64,000 nt of DNA from JACVRW01 sp963846505. Its GTDB lineage: Bacteria > Actinomycetota > Thermoleophilia > Solirubrobacterales > Thermoleophilaceae. The notes beneath the pieces were generated by a model. It was not told where the DNA came from, did no database searches, and was given only the letters and a program-made list of their open reading frames with translations. The stretch is taken from positions 806,001-870,000 of the forward strand of contig CAWJWD010000004.1 in NCBI GenBank assembly GCA_963846505.1, in the 5' to 3' direction. The position numbers were made by a program, and so were the translations under genes. Below, piece by piece: positions 36,080-44,502 of this stretch (within the stretch, counting starts at the first letter, position 1; every line of letters begins with the position of its first letter).

Positions 36080-37411
36080 ATGGCCGGCGTCTCCACCTTC
36101 CTCGGACTCCAGACCTCGCTGCGCGGCCTGCTGGCCCAGCAGCGCGGCCTCGACGTCACCTCGCACAACGTCGCCAACTCGAACACCGTCGGCTACTCGC
36201 GCCAGGAGGCGATCCTCGCCCCCGCCCAGGCGTTCCGCATCCCCGCCAGCGGCGTGCAGGACGGCGGCGCGGCCGACCTCGGCACCGGCGTCGATGTCCT
36301 GGAGTACCGCCGCATCCGCGACGTCTTCCTCGACATCCAGTACCGCGCCCAGAACACGAGCCTCGGCTCGGCCGAGCAGAAGGCCAAGTCGCTCGACCAG
36401 GCCGAGCTGGCGCTGTCCGAGCCGGGCGAGAACGGCATCGCCGACCGCCTCGGCAAGTTCTGGAGCGCCTGGGCGGATCTCGCCAACGCGCCCGACAACG
36501 CCGCCGCGCGCCAGTCGCTGATCGAGCAGGCGCGCTCGCTCGCGAGCGCCTTCTCGACGCTCGACGGACAGCTCGCGCAGGTCAAGACCCAGTCCGCCGC
36601 CCAGTACACCTCGATCACCCAGGCCGGCGGCGAGATCGACACGATCGCGCGCGAGATCGCCGGCCTCAACGTCGCGATCGCCAACGCGGTCGGCTCCGGC
36701 TCGCAGCCCAACGACCTGCTCGACCGCCGCGACCTGCTGCTCGACCAGCTCTCGGGCTTCGGCCAGGTGACCGTCACCGATCTCGGCGACGGCCGCATCA
36801 ACGTCGGCTTCGGCGACGCGGCCAACCCGCTCGTGGCCGGCAACACCACCGACTGGCCGCAGACGCTGACCAACCCGGGCGGCAAGCTCGGCGCGCTGCT
36901 CGAGGTCTCGCGCACCGGCGGCACGATCGACCAGTACCGCACCGACCTCAACGCCACCGTCGAGACGCTTGCCAACGCCGTCAACGCGCTGCATTCGGCC
37001 GGTGGCGGCGCCAACTTCTTCAGCTTCACCGCCGGCTCGGCGGCGACCACGCTGGCCGTCGCCGTCACCGCTTCCGGCGTGCGCGCGTCTGCCACCGGCA
37101 ACGCCAGCGCCAACGAGATCGCGCTCGGAATCGCCGGCCTCTCGGGCGGCGCACCCGACCAGGCCTACAACGGCTTCGTCACCCGCATCGGCAACGAGGT
37201 GCGCGAGTCCCAGCGTCAGCAGGGTGCCGCGCAGACGCTGCGCAACTCGGTCGACGACCGGCGCCAGTCCACCTCCGGCGTCTCGCTCGACGAGGAGATG
37301 TCGAACCTGATCCGCTTCCAGCGCGCCTACCAGGCGAGCTCGCGCACGCTCTCGACGATGGACGAGGCGCTCGACGTGCTGATCAACCGCACCGGACGCG
37401 TGGGGCTCTAG
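36080..37411 (+). CDS. flgK: Hook-filament junction protein FlgK
   Basis: The 443-residue protein starts FLGLQTSLRGLLAQQRGLDV with SHNVANSNTVGYSRQE, continues with the FlgK helical core (GIADRLGKFWSAWADLANAP, NDLLDRRDLLLDQLSGF) and ends with VSLDEEMSNLIRFQRAYQAS and MDEALDVLINRTG, the diagnostic FlgK C-terminus. It has a short central domain compared with enterobacterial FlgK (about 550), giving a compact junction protein. Confidence 0.95.
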   Translation: MAGVSTFLGLQTSLRGLLAQQRGLDVTSHNVANSNTVGYSRQEAILAPAQAFRIPASGVQDGGAADLGTGVDVLEYRRIRDVFLDIQYRAQNTSLGSAEQKAKSLDQAELALSEPGENGIADRLGKFWSAWADLANAPDNAAARQSLIEQARSLASAFSTLDGQLAQVKTQSAAQYTSITQAGGEIDTIAREIAGLNVAIANAVGSGSQPNDLLDRRDLLLDQLSGFGQVTVTDLGDGRINVGFGDAANPLVAGNTTDWPQTLTNPGGKLGALLEVSRTGGTIDQYRTDLNATVETLANAVNALHSAGGGANFFSFTAGSAATTLAVAVTASGVRASATGNASANEIALGIAGLSGGAPDQAYNGFVTRIGNEVRESQRQQGAAQTLRNSVDDRRQSTSGVSLDEEMSNLIRFQRAYQASSRTLSTMDEALDVLINRTGRVGL

Positions 37412-37414
37412 GCG

Positions 37415-38332
37415 ATGGCCGGCACGCGCATCACCCAGTCGATGCTCAACCGAGCGCTGCTGAGCGACCTCAACGGCATCTCGAACAAGCTCTCGAACAC
37501 GCAGCGCAAGCTGTCGTCGGGCAAGGAGATCAACCGGCCCTCGGACGATCCGTTCGGCACCAGCCGCGCGATGCAGCTGCGCGGCGAGCTCGAGCGCATC
37601 AACCAGTACCAGCGCAACACCAACGACGGCATCGCCTGGCTGCAGACCACCGACACCGCGCTCGCGAGCGTCGGCGACGTGGTCCAGCGCGCCCGCGAGC
37701 TGGCGCTGAAGGGCTCCAACGACGTCATGGACTCCGTCTCGCGCCAGACGCTCGCCGGCGAGATCGACCAGCTGATCGAGTCCGCCAAGACGCAGGCGAA
37801 CGCCAGCTACGCCGGCCGCTACGTCTTCGGCGGCACCGCCACCGACACCCTGCCCTACCAACAGGGCGCCGGCGACGCCTTCGCCGGCAACACGGACCCG
37901 ATCGCCCGCGAGATCGGCCCCGGCGTATCGGTCGAGCTCAACGTCGCAGGCTCGGACGTGCTCGGCAACGGCCAGATGCCGGGCGACGACAAGCTGCTCG
38001 ACGTCCTGCGCGACATCGCCGGCCACCTGCGCGGCGGCACGACCGCCGACATCGACGCGCTGCGCGGTACCGACCTGCAGCGCCTCGACACCAACTTCGA
38101 CGAGCTCTCGCGCCTGCGCGCCCGCACCGGCGCGCTGATGAACCGGCTCGAGACGGCCCAGACGGGCCTGACGCAGATGCAGGAGACCTCGAAGGGCCTG
38201 CTCACCAACGTCGAGGACGCCGACATGGCGCAGACGATCGTCGACTACACGACCCAGCAAACCGTCTACCAGTCCGCTCTGAAGGCGGGCGCGAACGTCA
38301 TGCAGACGTCGCTGCTCGACTTCCTGCGCTAA
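37415..38332 (+). CDS. flgL: Hook-filament junction protein FlgL
   Basis: The 305-residue protein shares the flagellin-like N-terminus RITQSMLNRALLSDLNGISN with LSSGKEINRPSDDPFGTSRA and a C-terminal helix that ends TVYQSALKAGANVMQTSLLD. The TQSMLNR start, location after flgK and low repeat content favour FlgL over a true flagellin. It forms the layer between FlgK and the filament. fliW follows after 23 bases. Confidence 0.92.
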   Translation: MAGTRITQSMLNRALLSDLNGISNKLSNTQRKLSSGKEINRPSDDPFGTSRAMQLRGELERINQYQRNTNDGIAWLQTTDTALASVGDVVQRARELALKGSNDVMDSVSRQTLAGEIDQLIESAKTQANASYAGRYVFGGTATDTLPYQQGAGDAFAGNTDPIAREIGPGVSVELNVAGSDVLGNGQMPGDDKLLDVLRDIAGHLRGGTTADIDALRGTDLQRLDTNFDELSRLRARTGALMNRLETAQTGLTQMQETSKGLLTNVEDADMAQTIVDYTTQQTVYQSALKAGANVMQTSLLDFLR

Positions 38333-38355
38333 CCCCAGGGAGGACACGACCAACC

Positions 38356-38796
38356 ATGCCGATCACGATCGAGGGAACCCGCTTCGGGACGCTCGAGCTG
38401 GCCGACGAGGCCACCATCGAGTTCCCCACCGGCCTGATCGGGCTGCCAGGCTCGCGCTACGCCCTGGTCGCCCGCGACGCCGACAGCGCCTTCTTCTGGC
38501 TGCAGTCGCTCGACCAGCCCGAGACGGCGATCCCGGTCACCAACCCGGGCCTGTTCTTCAGCGACTACGAGGTCGAGATCTCCGACGCCGACGCCGCCCG
38601 CACCGGCCTCGACGACTCGACCGCCGCGGACGTCTACGTGACCGTCAGCGCCGCCGAGCGGCCGGAGGACTTCAGGGCCAACCTGCTCGCGCCGATACTG
38701 GTCTCGGACGGACGTGGCTGGCAGGTCGTGAACGAGCTTCCCGACCTCCCGGTACGCGCGCCGCTGTTCGCCGGCGTCGGCGAACAGGCCGCCTAG
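38356..38796 (+). CDS. fliW: Flagellar assembly factor FliW
   Basis: The 146-residue protein shows the FliW features FPTGLIGLPGSRYALVARD, FFWLQSLDQPETAIPVTNPG and a C-terminal LLAPILVSDGRGWQVV. FliW binds CsrA and flagellin in turn: free FliW blocks CsrA, which otherwise represses flagellin translation. csrA lies 63 bases downstream, supporting the partner-switch model here, although the flagellin gene is elsewhere. Confidence 0.93.
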   Translation: MPITIEGTRFGTLELADEATIEFPTGLIGLPGSRYALVARDADSAFFWLQSLDQPETAIPVTNPGLFFSDYEVEISDADAARTGLDDSTAADVYVTVSAAERPEDFRANLLAPILVSDGRGWQVVNELPDLPVRAPLFAGVGEQAA

Positions 38797-38805
38797 CGCG
38801 GCCGA

Positions 38806-38830
38806 CTCCTGCGCTGCCCCGGCGCAGGAG
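38806..38830 (+). promoter_or_regulatory. Stem-loop and GGA motifs in the csrA leader
   Basis: CTCCTGCGC and GCGCAGGAG form a perfect nine-base stem with a seven-base loop between fliW and csrA. GGA triplets occur in the stem end, in CGGAATCC, and twice in AAGGAGGAAT directly before the csrA ATG. CsrA binds GGA, often at its own ribosome site, so self-repression of csrA is likely. Lack of a T-run argues against a simple terminator. Confidence 0.45.
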
Positions 38831-38859
38831 AACGGAATCCAAGGAGGAATCCCGCCCCG

Positions 38860-39090
38860 ATGTTGATCATCACCCGCCGTCCCGGAGAGCGCCTCGTCCT
38901 CGGCGAGGACATCCGCATCGAAGTCATGGAGATCGCCGGCAACACGGTGCGCATCGGCATCGACGCGCCGCGCGAGCTGCCGGTCTACCGCGAAGAGCTG
39001 TGGGCCGCCGTCAAGCAGGAGAACGAGGCCGCCGCCGCGACCAGCGCCGACGAGTTGCCCGAGCCCTCTCCCGCCCCCGCAACCGACTAG
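38860..39090 (+). CDS. csrA: Carbon storage regulator CsrA
   Basis: The 76-residue protein starts MLIITRRPGERLVLGEDIRI and has VMEIAGNTVRIGIDAPRELP with VYREEL, the full CsrA fold of five strands and a helix. The extra C-terminal residues are acidic and disordered. CsrA is a dimer that binds GGA motifs in mRNA and in FliW-bearing bacteria mainly controls flagellin. A strong AAGGAGG site precedes the ATG. Confidence 0.96.
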   Translation: MLIITRRPGERLVLGEDIRIEVMEIAGNTVRIGIDAPRELPVYREELWAAVKQENEAAAATSADELPEPSPAPATD

Positions 39091-39680
39091 CCGCAGATCG
39101 CGATCACGACGAGCTTCCAGTCGCCGGCTGGCGCGGTGGCGTAGGCGGACGCGGTCCAGGATCTGCCCCGCGGGCCGTTGTCGGAGAACGCCACCTGGGT
39201 CGGTCCCGCACCGGCGGCGTGCGCGCCGCCGCCGAGCAGCCGCGTCCCCCGCGGACATCTCGCCGGCGGCGGCCGCTTCGGCGTTCTCGCATCCGCGACG
39301 GTCTGCACCCGCACCTGCCGCACGTCCCGCACATAGCGCCGCGCGGCGACGCCGGCCAGGCGCCGGGGGTCGAGCTCCGCGTCGGCGATCTCGCGGTCTC
39401 CGATCGTGCCGACGGCCAGGTCGCCGCCGCGCAGCGAGCCGTCGAACACCTCGCTCGGGCCGACGGCGCCACGGTGGATGTCCGCCGCCCGCACCGTCCC
39501 GTTCTTGACGTCGCTGCCCAGCAGCGAGTCGTTGCGCACGTCCCGGCTGTGCACGCTGCCGTCCTTGATCGCCCGCGTCCCGATCGAGTTCTCGGCCACT
39601 CCGTAGGCGACCCCGCCGAGCGCCACGAACAGCGCCAGCGAGGCGACGATCAGGGCCGGGGAGGGTCTGCCGACGGACAT
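39087..39680 (-). CDS. Secreted protein with N-terminal membrane helix, Solirubrobacterales-type
   Basis: From ATG 39680 (ATGA overlap with the upstream lipoprotein gene) the product has 197 residues: SPALIVASLALFVALGGVAYG as an uncleaved or signal helix, then a degenerate beta-repeat region with IKDGSVHSRDVRNDSLLGSD, VKNGTVRAADIHRGAVGPSE and similar pentapeptide-like turns, and a C-terminal domain with PRGTRLLGGGAHAAG. Such proteins are abundant in Thermoleophilia. Role unknown, presumably on the cell surface. Confidence 0.75.
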   Translation of the reverse strand: MSVGRPSPALIVASLALFVALGGVAYGVAENSIGTRAIKDGSVHSRDVRNDSLLGSDVKNGTVRAADIHRGAVGPSEVFDGSLRGGDLAVGTIGDREIADAELDPRRLAGVAARRYVRDVRQVRVQTVADARTPKRPPPARCPRGTRLLGGGAHAAGAGPTQVAFSDNGPRGRSWTASAYATAPAGDWKLVVIAICG

Positions 39681-40816
39681 CACCCGTCCGAGGTAGGCAA
39701 GACCGGCCGTGGGTTGGTGTACCCGAACTGGCCGCCGGCCGCGTCGAACCGATTGCGCCGGCCGTTGGAGCATTCCGGCAGCGTCAGCTCCCCGAGGCAG
39801 ACGGTGTGCGCACGCGCCGTCAGGCGCAGGTCGCGCCAGTATCTGATCTGCGCCGCTTCTCTGTGCCGCGTCCGCAGCACCGGCACGATTGCCTTGCGAG
39901 ATGCCTCGAGCGAGAACTGGTGCGCGGGTCTGAGCTTCCCGACGGTGAGCACGTAGAACCCCGACTCGGTCGCGATCGGACCGATCAGCGCGCCCGTGGG
40001 AGCGGCGAAGACCGCCTTCGTCAGTTGGGGCTCGGCGTTGTCCGGCGTGGCGATCCAGTCTTGGGGAGCAGAGCCGGAGTTCGGATCGCCGTATCTACGG
40101 GCGACCGCCGCCCAGCCGACGCCTCGCTCGAGAGCCTTCCTGGCCTGCTCCGCCTTGGCACGCGTGCCGCTCAGGACCGCTCTCCAGGGCCGCTGCTCCG
40201 GTCGCCGCAAATAGCTTCTGTGGCGCTCGTAGTAGGCGTCGATCTCGGCGTCGGAGACGTGCATGTCGACCTTGCGCACCCCCGCCTCCGCGAGCTGCGT
40301 GGGGAGCTCCGTGATGCGTGCCGTCGGGTCGCTCGGGGGGTCGATTCTCAGCCTGGCCGCCTCCTGATCCAACCACTCGTCCACGATCAGGCTCCTGAGG
40401 ATCGACCGTCTGAGACGCCCGTGGTTGCGTCTGCACTGGATCCTGACCCGCGACGCCGGCCAGTCGGCGGGCACCGATCCCCACTCTCTGCGGTTCTCGA
40501 TGCAGAGCGTGTAGTCGGGCGGGACGTAGTAGCGCCGCCCGGGAAGTGTGCGCGCCGTGGCGTAGCCAGCGGCGATTCTGCGGAGGTCGCGGTCGTACTT
40601 GGCCTGGCTGATCTCGGCGTCGCCGACCCGCACGATCACGGACCCCGCCGGCTGGGAGCCGTCTCGAGCCCCGGTGGTGGTCGGCGAGGTTCGCGACGCG
40701 GCCGCCGAGTCCGAGTCGTCGTCGCTGCATCCCGCAGCCGCGACGCTGGCCAGGAGCATGAGCACGACACAGACGCGAACCCTCACCGCACTCAAAATAG
40801 CTGACTGAGCAAGCAA
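39680..40816 (-). CDS. SurA/PpiC-type peptidyl-prolyl isomerase lipoprotein
   Basis: The 378-residue protein has a lipoprotein signal (LMLLASVAAAGCSDD, lipobox Cys about residue 30), a SurA_N-like segment (VIVRVGDAEISQAKYDRDLR) and a rotamase domain with WAAVARRYGDPNSGSAPQDW and AVFAAPTGALIGPIATESGF. It would fold secreted proteins outside the membrane. Sequence between residues 95 and 135 contains two extra Cys. It shares an ATGA junction with the gene after it. Confidence 0.85.
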   Translation of the reverse strand: MLAQSAILSAVRVRVCVVLMLLASVAAAGCSDDDSDSAAASRTSPTTTGARDGSQPAGSVIVRVGDAEISQAKYDRDLRRIAAGYATARTLPGRRYYVPPDYTLCIENRREWGSVPADWPASRVRIQCRRNHGRLRRSILRSLIVDEWLDQEAARLRIDPPSDPTARITELPTQLAEAGVRKVDMHVSDAEIDAYYERHRSYLRRPEQRPWRAVLSGTRAKAEQARKALERGVGWAAVARRYGDPNSGSAPQDWIATPDNAEPQLTKAVFAAPTGALIGPIATESGFYVLTVGKLRPAHQFSLEASRKAIVPVLRTRHREAAQIRYWRDLRLTARAHTVCLGELTLPECSNGRRNRFDAAGGQFGYTNPRPVLPTSDG

Positions 40817-40833
40817 ATCTGCCCAAGTGTCTC

Positions 40834-41385
40834 CTAGGCCGTGATCTTGGCCTCCGCCCTGCCAAGGTCAGCCGGCGTGTCGACGCTCAGGACGACCGCG
40901 GGCGGCAGCGCGACCCGCACGGGGTGCAGCGTCTCGACGATCGCCGTCAAGGGTGCGTTCGGCGCTGCTGCGCACAGCAGCTCGAGCGCCTGCGGCGCAT
41001 ACAGGCCGAGCACAGGTTGCAGGACGCCGCCAGCGGTCGCCACCACCGCTGGGGAGCTGTCGGTGGCCTCGAGCAGCGTGCGGCAGGCGTCGGGCGTGAC
41101 GAACGGCATGTCCGCGGCACAGACGAGCACCGGCGACCCGGCGGTCTCGAGCGCGTGCACGATCCCGGTCAGGGGATGGCGAGGCTCGGCGGGCTCGTCC
41201 CAGCGCTCGACGCCACCGAGCTCGGGCAGCTCGGTCTCCGGCTTGCAGACCACGACCACCCGCTCGCAGACCTCCGCGAGCGTCGCCAGCGGATAGGAGA
41301 CGAGGGACCGGCCCGCGAGCAGCGCGCCGGGCTTGGCGCCACCCATGCGCGAGCCGGCGCCGCCGGCGAGCACCGCTCCGATCAC
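40834..41385 (-). CDS. mobA: MobA-like molybdenum cofactor guanylyltransferase
   Basis: From GTG 41385 the protein has 183 residues, beginning with the nucleotide-binding signature IGAVLAGGAGSRMGGAKPGA, followed by VVVCKPETELP, CAADMPFVTPDACRTLL and LGLYAPQALELL. MobA links GMP to molybdopterin. An upstream ATG at 41457 would overlap the divergent LLM gene, so GTG is preferred. Related nucleotidyltransferases such as CofC or MocA cannot be excluded; the neighbouring F420/LLM gene makes that worth noting. Confidence 0.75.
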   Translation of the reverse strand: MIGAVLAGGAGSRMGGAKPGALLAGRSLVSYPLATLAEVCERVVVVCKPETELPELGGVERWDEPAEPRHPLTGIVHALETAGSPVLVCAADMPFVTPDACRTLLEATDSSPAVVATAGGVLQPVLGLYAPQALELLCAAAPNAPLTAIVETLHPVRVALPPAVVLSVDTPADLGRAEAKITA

Positions 41386-41437
41386 GTCAGCCAGGCTACT
41401 CGCCGCGGCGTGCCGGGACGGTAGGCTGGCGAGCGTC

Positions 41438-42418
41438 ATGGGCCTCGGCTCCTTCATCGGCGCCGGCCGCTCGCTCGAGACCGCGCTGCAGCGCGTCGAA
41501 CTGGCCGAGCGGCTTGGCTACGAGTCCGTCTACGTGACCCACATTGCTGCCCGCGACTCGGTCACGGCGCTGATGGCCTACGCCGCACGCAGCGACCGCG
41601 TCCGCCTCGGGACCGGCGTGCTGCCGATCTACTCGCGCACCCCCGTGGCCACCGCCCAGTCGTTCGCGACCCTCGACGAGTTCTCCGGCGGCCGTGCGGT
41701 GATCGGGCTGGGGGTCTCGCACCGGCCGGTGGTCGAGGGCTGGTACGGGCAGACGATCGACAAGCCGCTGCGCGAGATGCGCGAGTACGTCGGCATAGTG
41801 CGCGCGATCCTGCGCGGCGAGGACCCGCCCCAGGGCGAGCGCTTCCGCTCCGGCTTCCACTTCATGGGCTACCAGGCCCGCCCGGAGCTGCCGATCTACG
41901 TCGCCGCGCTCTCGCCCGGGATGCTGCGGCTCGCAGGCGAGCTCGCCGACGGCGTGATGCTCTGGCTCTGCAACCCGGACTACGTCCGCGACGTCGTCGT
42001 ACCGGCGGTCGCGGAAGGTCGCGCGAAGGCAGGCAAGGGACTGGACGGCTTCGACGTCGTCGCCGCAGTGCCGGCCGCCGTCACCGCCGAGCCCGACGAG
42101 GCACGCGCCCGCCTGCGCCAGGAGTTGCTGCCGTACTTCTCGCTGCCCTTCTACCGCGCGATGCTGGAGCGCTCGGGTTATGCCGACGACGTCCAGAACT
42201 TCGACCGAGGCATGGCCGACGGCGGTCCCGAGGCCGCCGCGGCGGCGATCTCCAACCGCTTCCTCGGCCGGTTGGCGGCGATCGGGACGCCCGACGAGGC
42301 CGTCGCCTCGGTGCGACGCTACCGGGACGCCGGGGCCACCTCGCCCTGCGTCGGCGGCATCGCGCGGACGGACTTCGACGCGACGCTCGAGGCGCTCGCC
42401 GGCAGCCTTCCCGCGTAG
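41438..42418 (+). CDS. LLM-class (F420-dependent type) oxidoreductase
   Basis: The 326-residue protein is a luciferase-like TIM barrel: LAERLGYESVYVTHIAARDS, RLGTGVLPIYSRTPVATAQS, DEFSGGRAVIGLGVSHRPVVEGWYG (landmarks), LPIYVAALSPGMLRLAGELA and DGVMLWLCNP. The pattern is close to F420-dependent dehydrogenases of actinobacteria rather than FMN luciferases. Substrate unknown. Its start is 52 bases from the divergent mobA-like start. Confidence 0.88.
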   Translation: MGLGSFIGAGRSLETALQRVELAERLGYESVYVTHIAARDSVTALMAYAARSDRVRLGTGVLPIYSRTPVATAQSFATLDEFSGGRAVIGLGVSHRPVVEGWYGQTIDKPLREMREYVGIVRAILRGEDPPQGERFRSGFHFMGYQARPELPIYVAALSPGMLRLAGELADGVMLWLCNPDYVRDVVVPAVAEGRAKAGKGLDGFDVVAAVPAAVTAEPDEARARLRQELLPYFSLPFYRAMLERSGYADDVQNFDRGMADGGPEAAAAAISNRFLGRLAAIGTPDEAVASVRRYRDAGATSPCVGGIARTDFDATLEALAGSLPA

Positions 42419-42458
42419 ACCCCTGGGCGCTCGCGCCCGCGGTGAGCATAATGAGTGC

Positions 42459-43061
42459 ATGGAGGGCTCCGCCCGAGAATCCGTTGGGACGCAATCGGCA
42501 TGGCTGCGTTGCTATCGCTGCTGGTCGCGCAACCTCGAGGTCCAGCTGCATTACGAGGGCATCCTCAAGGTCGACGCCGAGACCGGTGAGGCCATCGATC
42601 CCGTCGAAGAAGTGCAGGAGGCCGTCGTCCAGTGCCTCGACTGCCTGCACGACCAACCGCACCTGTCGCTGACCTTCTACGAGGAGAACGGCCGGCGCGT
42701 CAGCCGCATCGAGCCGGTCGAAGACCGCTGGGAGCGGATGGTGACGGGCACCCCCTGGGTCGCCTCCTGCACGGTCACCGTCGACGCCGACCAGGTCGAG
42801 TCGTGCTCGGGACCGGACGCAGCCGACTCGCTCGCCTTCGCCGCCTTCGGCGACCACGGCACCCGCGAGTTCTTCACCCACGTGCGCTTCCACAAGCACG
42901 ACGAGGATCGGATCGTGATCCACATGCTCGTCGAGCTCTACGCCCGTTCCTCCGACGAGGCGACCGAGGTGATGGAGCAGGCCGCCCGCGGCGCGCTCAC
43001 GATCACCTCGCTGGCCGAGGAATCCAGGCCGCCGGCGTCCGGGCCCGAAGAGCAGCACTAG
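42459..43061 (+). CDS. Hypothetical protein with paired Cys motifs
   Basis: The 200-residue protein has CYRCWS near residue 18 and CLDCLHDQPH near residue 60, which could form a zinc site, an acidic middle and a C-terminal helix with RIVIHMLVELYARSSDEATE. I recognise no family. It has no membrane segment or signal. It follows the LLM gene by 40 bases and may be co-transcribed. Confidence 0.6.
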   Translation: MEGSARESVGTQSAWLRCYRCWSRNLEVQLHYEGILKVDAETGEAIDPVEEVQEAVVQCLDCLHDQPHLSLTFYEENGRRVSRIEPVEDRWERMVTGTPWVASCTVTVDADQVESCSGPDAADSLAFAAFGDHGTREFFTHVRFHKHDEDRIVIHMLVELYARSSDEATEVMEQAARGALTITSLAEESRPPASGPEEQH

Positions 43062-43169
43062 CAGCAACTTCCCAGCCCGTGACGTGTTGAAGTCGATGCA
43101 GCCGGGACCGTCCCGACGGTGCCGGATGCACCTTCCTGCGGACGGCGGCGGACGAGAGTCGCCGCCGCC

Positions 43170-43290
43170 CCGGTTTGCTGAGACGGCTGCAAACCGTCGG
43201 ATGCCGGCGTCCTCGGTCGCTCGCGTGCGGGTGCACGCCACGCTCCTGCGTCCTTGGCCTCCTCGGTTTTCGCCGTCTCAGCTAAACCGG
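43170..43290. repeat. Long inverted repeat with two alternative hairpins
   Basis: The 17 bases at 43170-43186 pair with 18 bases at 43273-43290 with a single bulge. The first eight of them (CGGTTTGC, 43171-43178) can instead pair perfectly with GCAAACCG at 43189-43196. The region lies in the 220-base gap between two convergent genes and overlaps the stop of the CoA-transferase gene. It may be a bidirectional terminator with competing folds. Confidence 0.4.
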
Positions 43291-44442
43291 GCGGTGGATT
43301 GCGCCTCGCTTCGCAAGGGTGTCGATCTCCTCTTGTCCGAGGCCGAGCTCGGAGAGCACTTCCTCGGTGTGTTCGCCCAGCAGCGGTGGCGGCGTGGGTT
43401 CGTTCGTCGCCTCGGTCCAGATCGGCGAGGCGACGAGCTCGAGCGGGCCGGCGGTCGGATGCTCCACCTTGACGGTCGCGGGACGACCGGCCTCGGCGGC
43501 CGCCGCCAGGGCCTCGGGCACCGTGCGCACCTTGCCGACGGGCACGCCGGCGGCGTCGAGCGCGGCGACCCAGTCGTCCGCGGAGCGGCCGCGGAATGCC
43601 TGCTCGAGCTGCGGGATCAGCGCCTCGCGGTGCTCGACGCGACCCGGATTGGTGGCGAAGCGCTCGTCTGCGCGCAGGTCCTCGCGGCCGAGCGCACGGC
43701 AGAGCGCGCGGAAGAGGCCGTCGTTGGCGGCAGCGACCGCGATCCGGCCGGAGGCGGTCTCGAAGTCCTGGTAGGGCACGATGTTGGGATGCGCGTTGCC
43801 GAAGCGTCCCGGCTCCTGACCCGTGACGAGCACGTTCTGGGCCACGTTGACGAGGGCCGCGAGTCCGCTGTCGAGCAGCGGCACCTCCGCGTGGCCGCCC
43901 TTTCCGCCGTGCAGCAGGGCAAGGATCGCCGAGGCGGCGTGCAGGCCGGTGAGCACGTCCACGAGCGCGACGCCGACCTTGAACGGCGAGCCGTCCCCCG
44001 GTCCGGTGATCGACATCAGGCCGGTCTCGGCCTGGGCGACGAAGTCGTAGCCGGGCCGCCCGTGCGGCTCGCGCACCGAGCCGAAGCCGCTGATCGAGCA
44101 GTAGACGACGTCCGGATTGCGCGCACGCACCTGCTCGTAGCCGACGCCGAGCCGCTGCGCCCCGCCGAGCTTGAAGTTCTCGATCACGACGTCGGCGCGC
44201 GCGCACAGCTCGAGCGCCAGCGCTTGGCCCTCGGGATCGGCGAGGTCGAGCGCGCAGCTGCGCTTGCCGCGGTTGACCGAGAGGTAGTAGGCGGCCTCGC
44301 CGCCGGCGAACGGCGGACCCCACGAGCGCGTCTCGTCACCGCCCTGCGGGCGCTCGACCTTGACCACGTCGGCGCCGAGGTCGGCGAGCACCATCGTGCA
44401 GTACGGCCCGGCGAGCACGCGCGAGAGGTCCGCGACGCGCAC
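43282..44442 (-). CDS. CaiB/BaiF (type III) CoA-transferase
   Basis: The family core is clear: LSRVLAGPYCTMVLADLGAD, VVKVERPQGGDETRSWGPPF, YYLSVNRGKRSCALDLADPE, ADVVIENFKLGGAQRLGVGY with the catalytic Asp region, and C-terminal LGEHTEEVLSELGLGQEEID. These enzymes move CoA between carboxylic acids. From GTG 44442 it has 386 residues; the conserved GPLAG just upstream suggests a slightly earlier start, but the only earlier start codon in frame (ATG 44586) overlaps the divergent gene. The 5' end is therefore uncertain. Confidence 0.85.
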   Translation of the reverse strand: MRVADLSRVLAGPYCTMVLADLGADVVKVERPQGGDETRSWGPPFAGGEAAYYLSVNRGKRSCALDLADPEGQALALELCARADVVIENFKLGGAQRLGVGYEQVRARNPDVVYCSISGFGSVREPHGRPGYDFVAQAETGLMSITGPGDGSPFKVGVALVDVLTGLHAASAILALLHGGKGGHAEVPLLDSGLAALVNVAQNVLVTGQEPGRFGNAHPNIVPYQDFETASGRIAVAAANDGLFRALCRALGREDLRADERFATNPGRVEHREALIPQLEQAFRGRSADDWVAALDAAGVPVGKVRTVPEALAAAAEAGRPATVKVEHPTAGPLELVASPIWTEATNEPTPPPLLGEHTEEVLSELGLGQEEIDTLAKRGAIHRPV

Positions 44443-44502
44443 GCCGGCAAGTGGCCCCGGCTGGGTAGAGGTGTCTCGTGAAGCAGTCCATCCGCGGACG
44501 GC

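Noticed and set aside
37415..38332. The flagellin-like gene as the missing flagellin.
   Set aside because: TQSMLNR start, position after flgK and low-complexity-free core fit FlgL.
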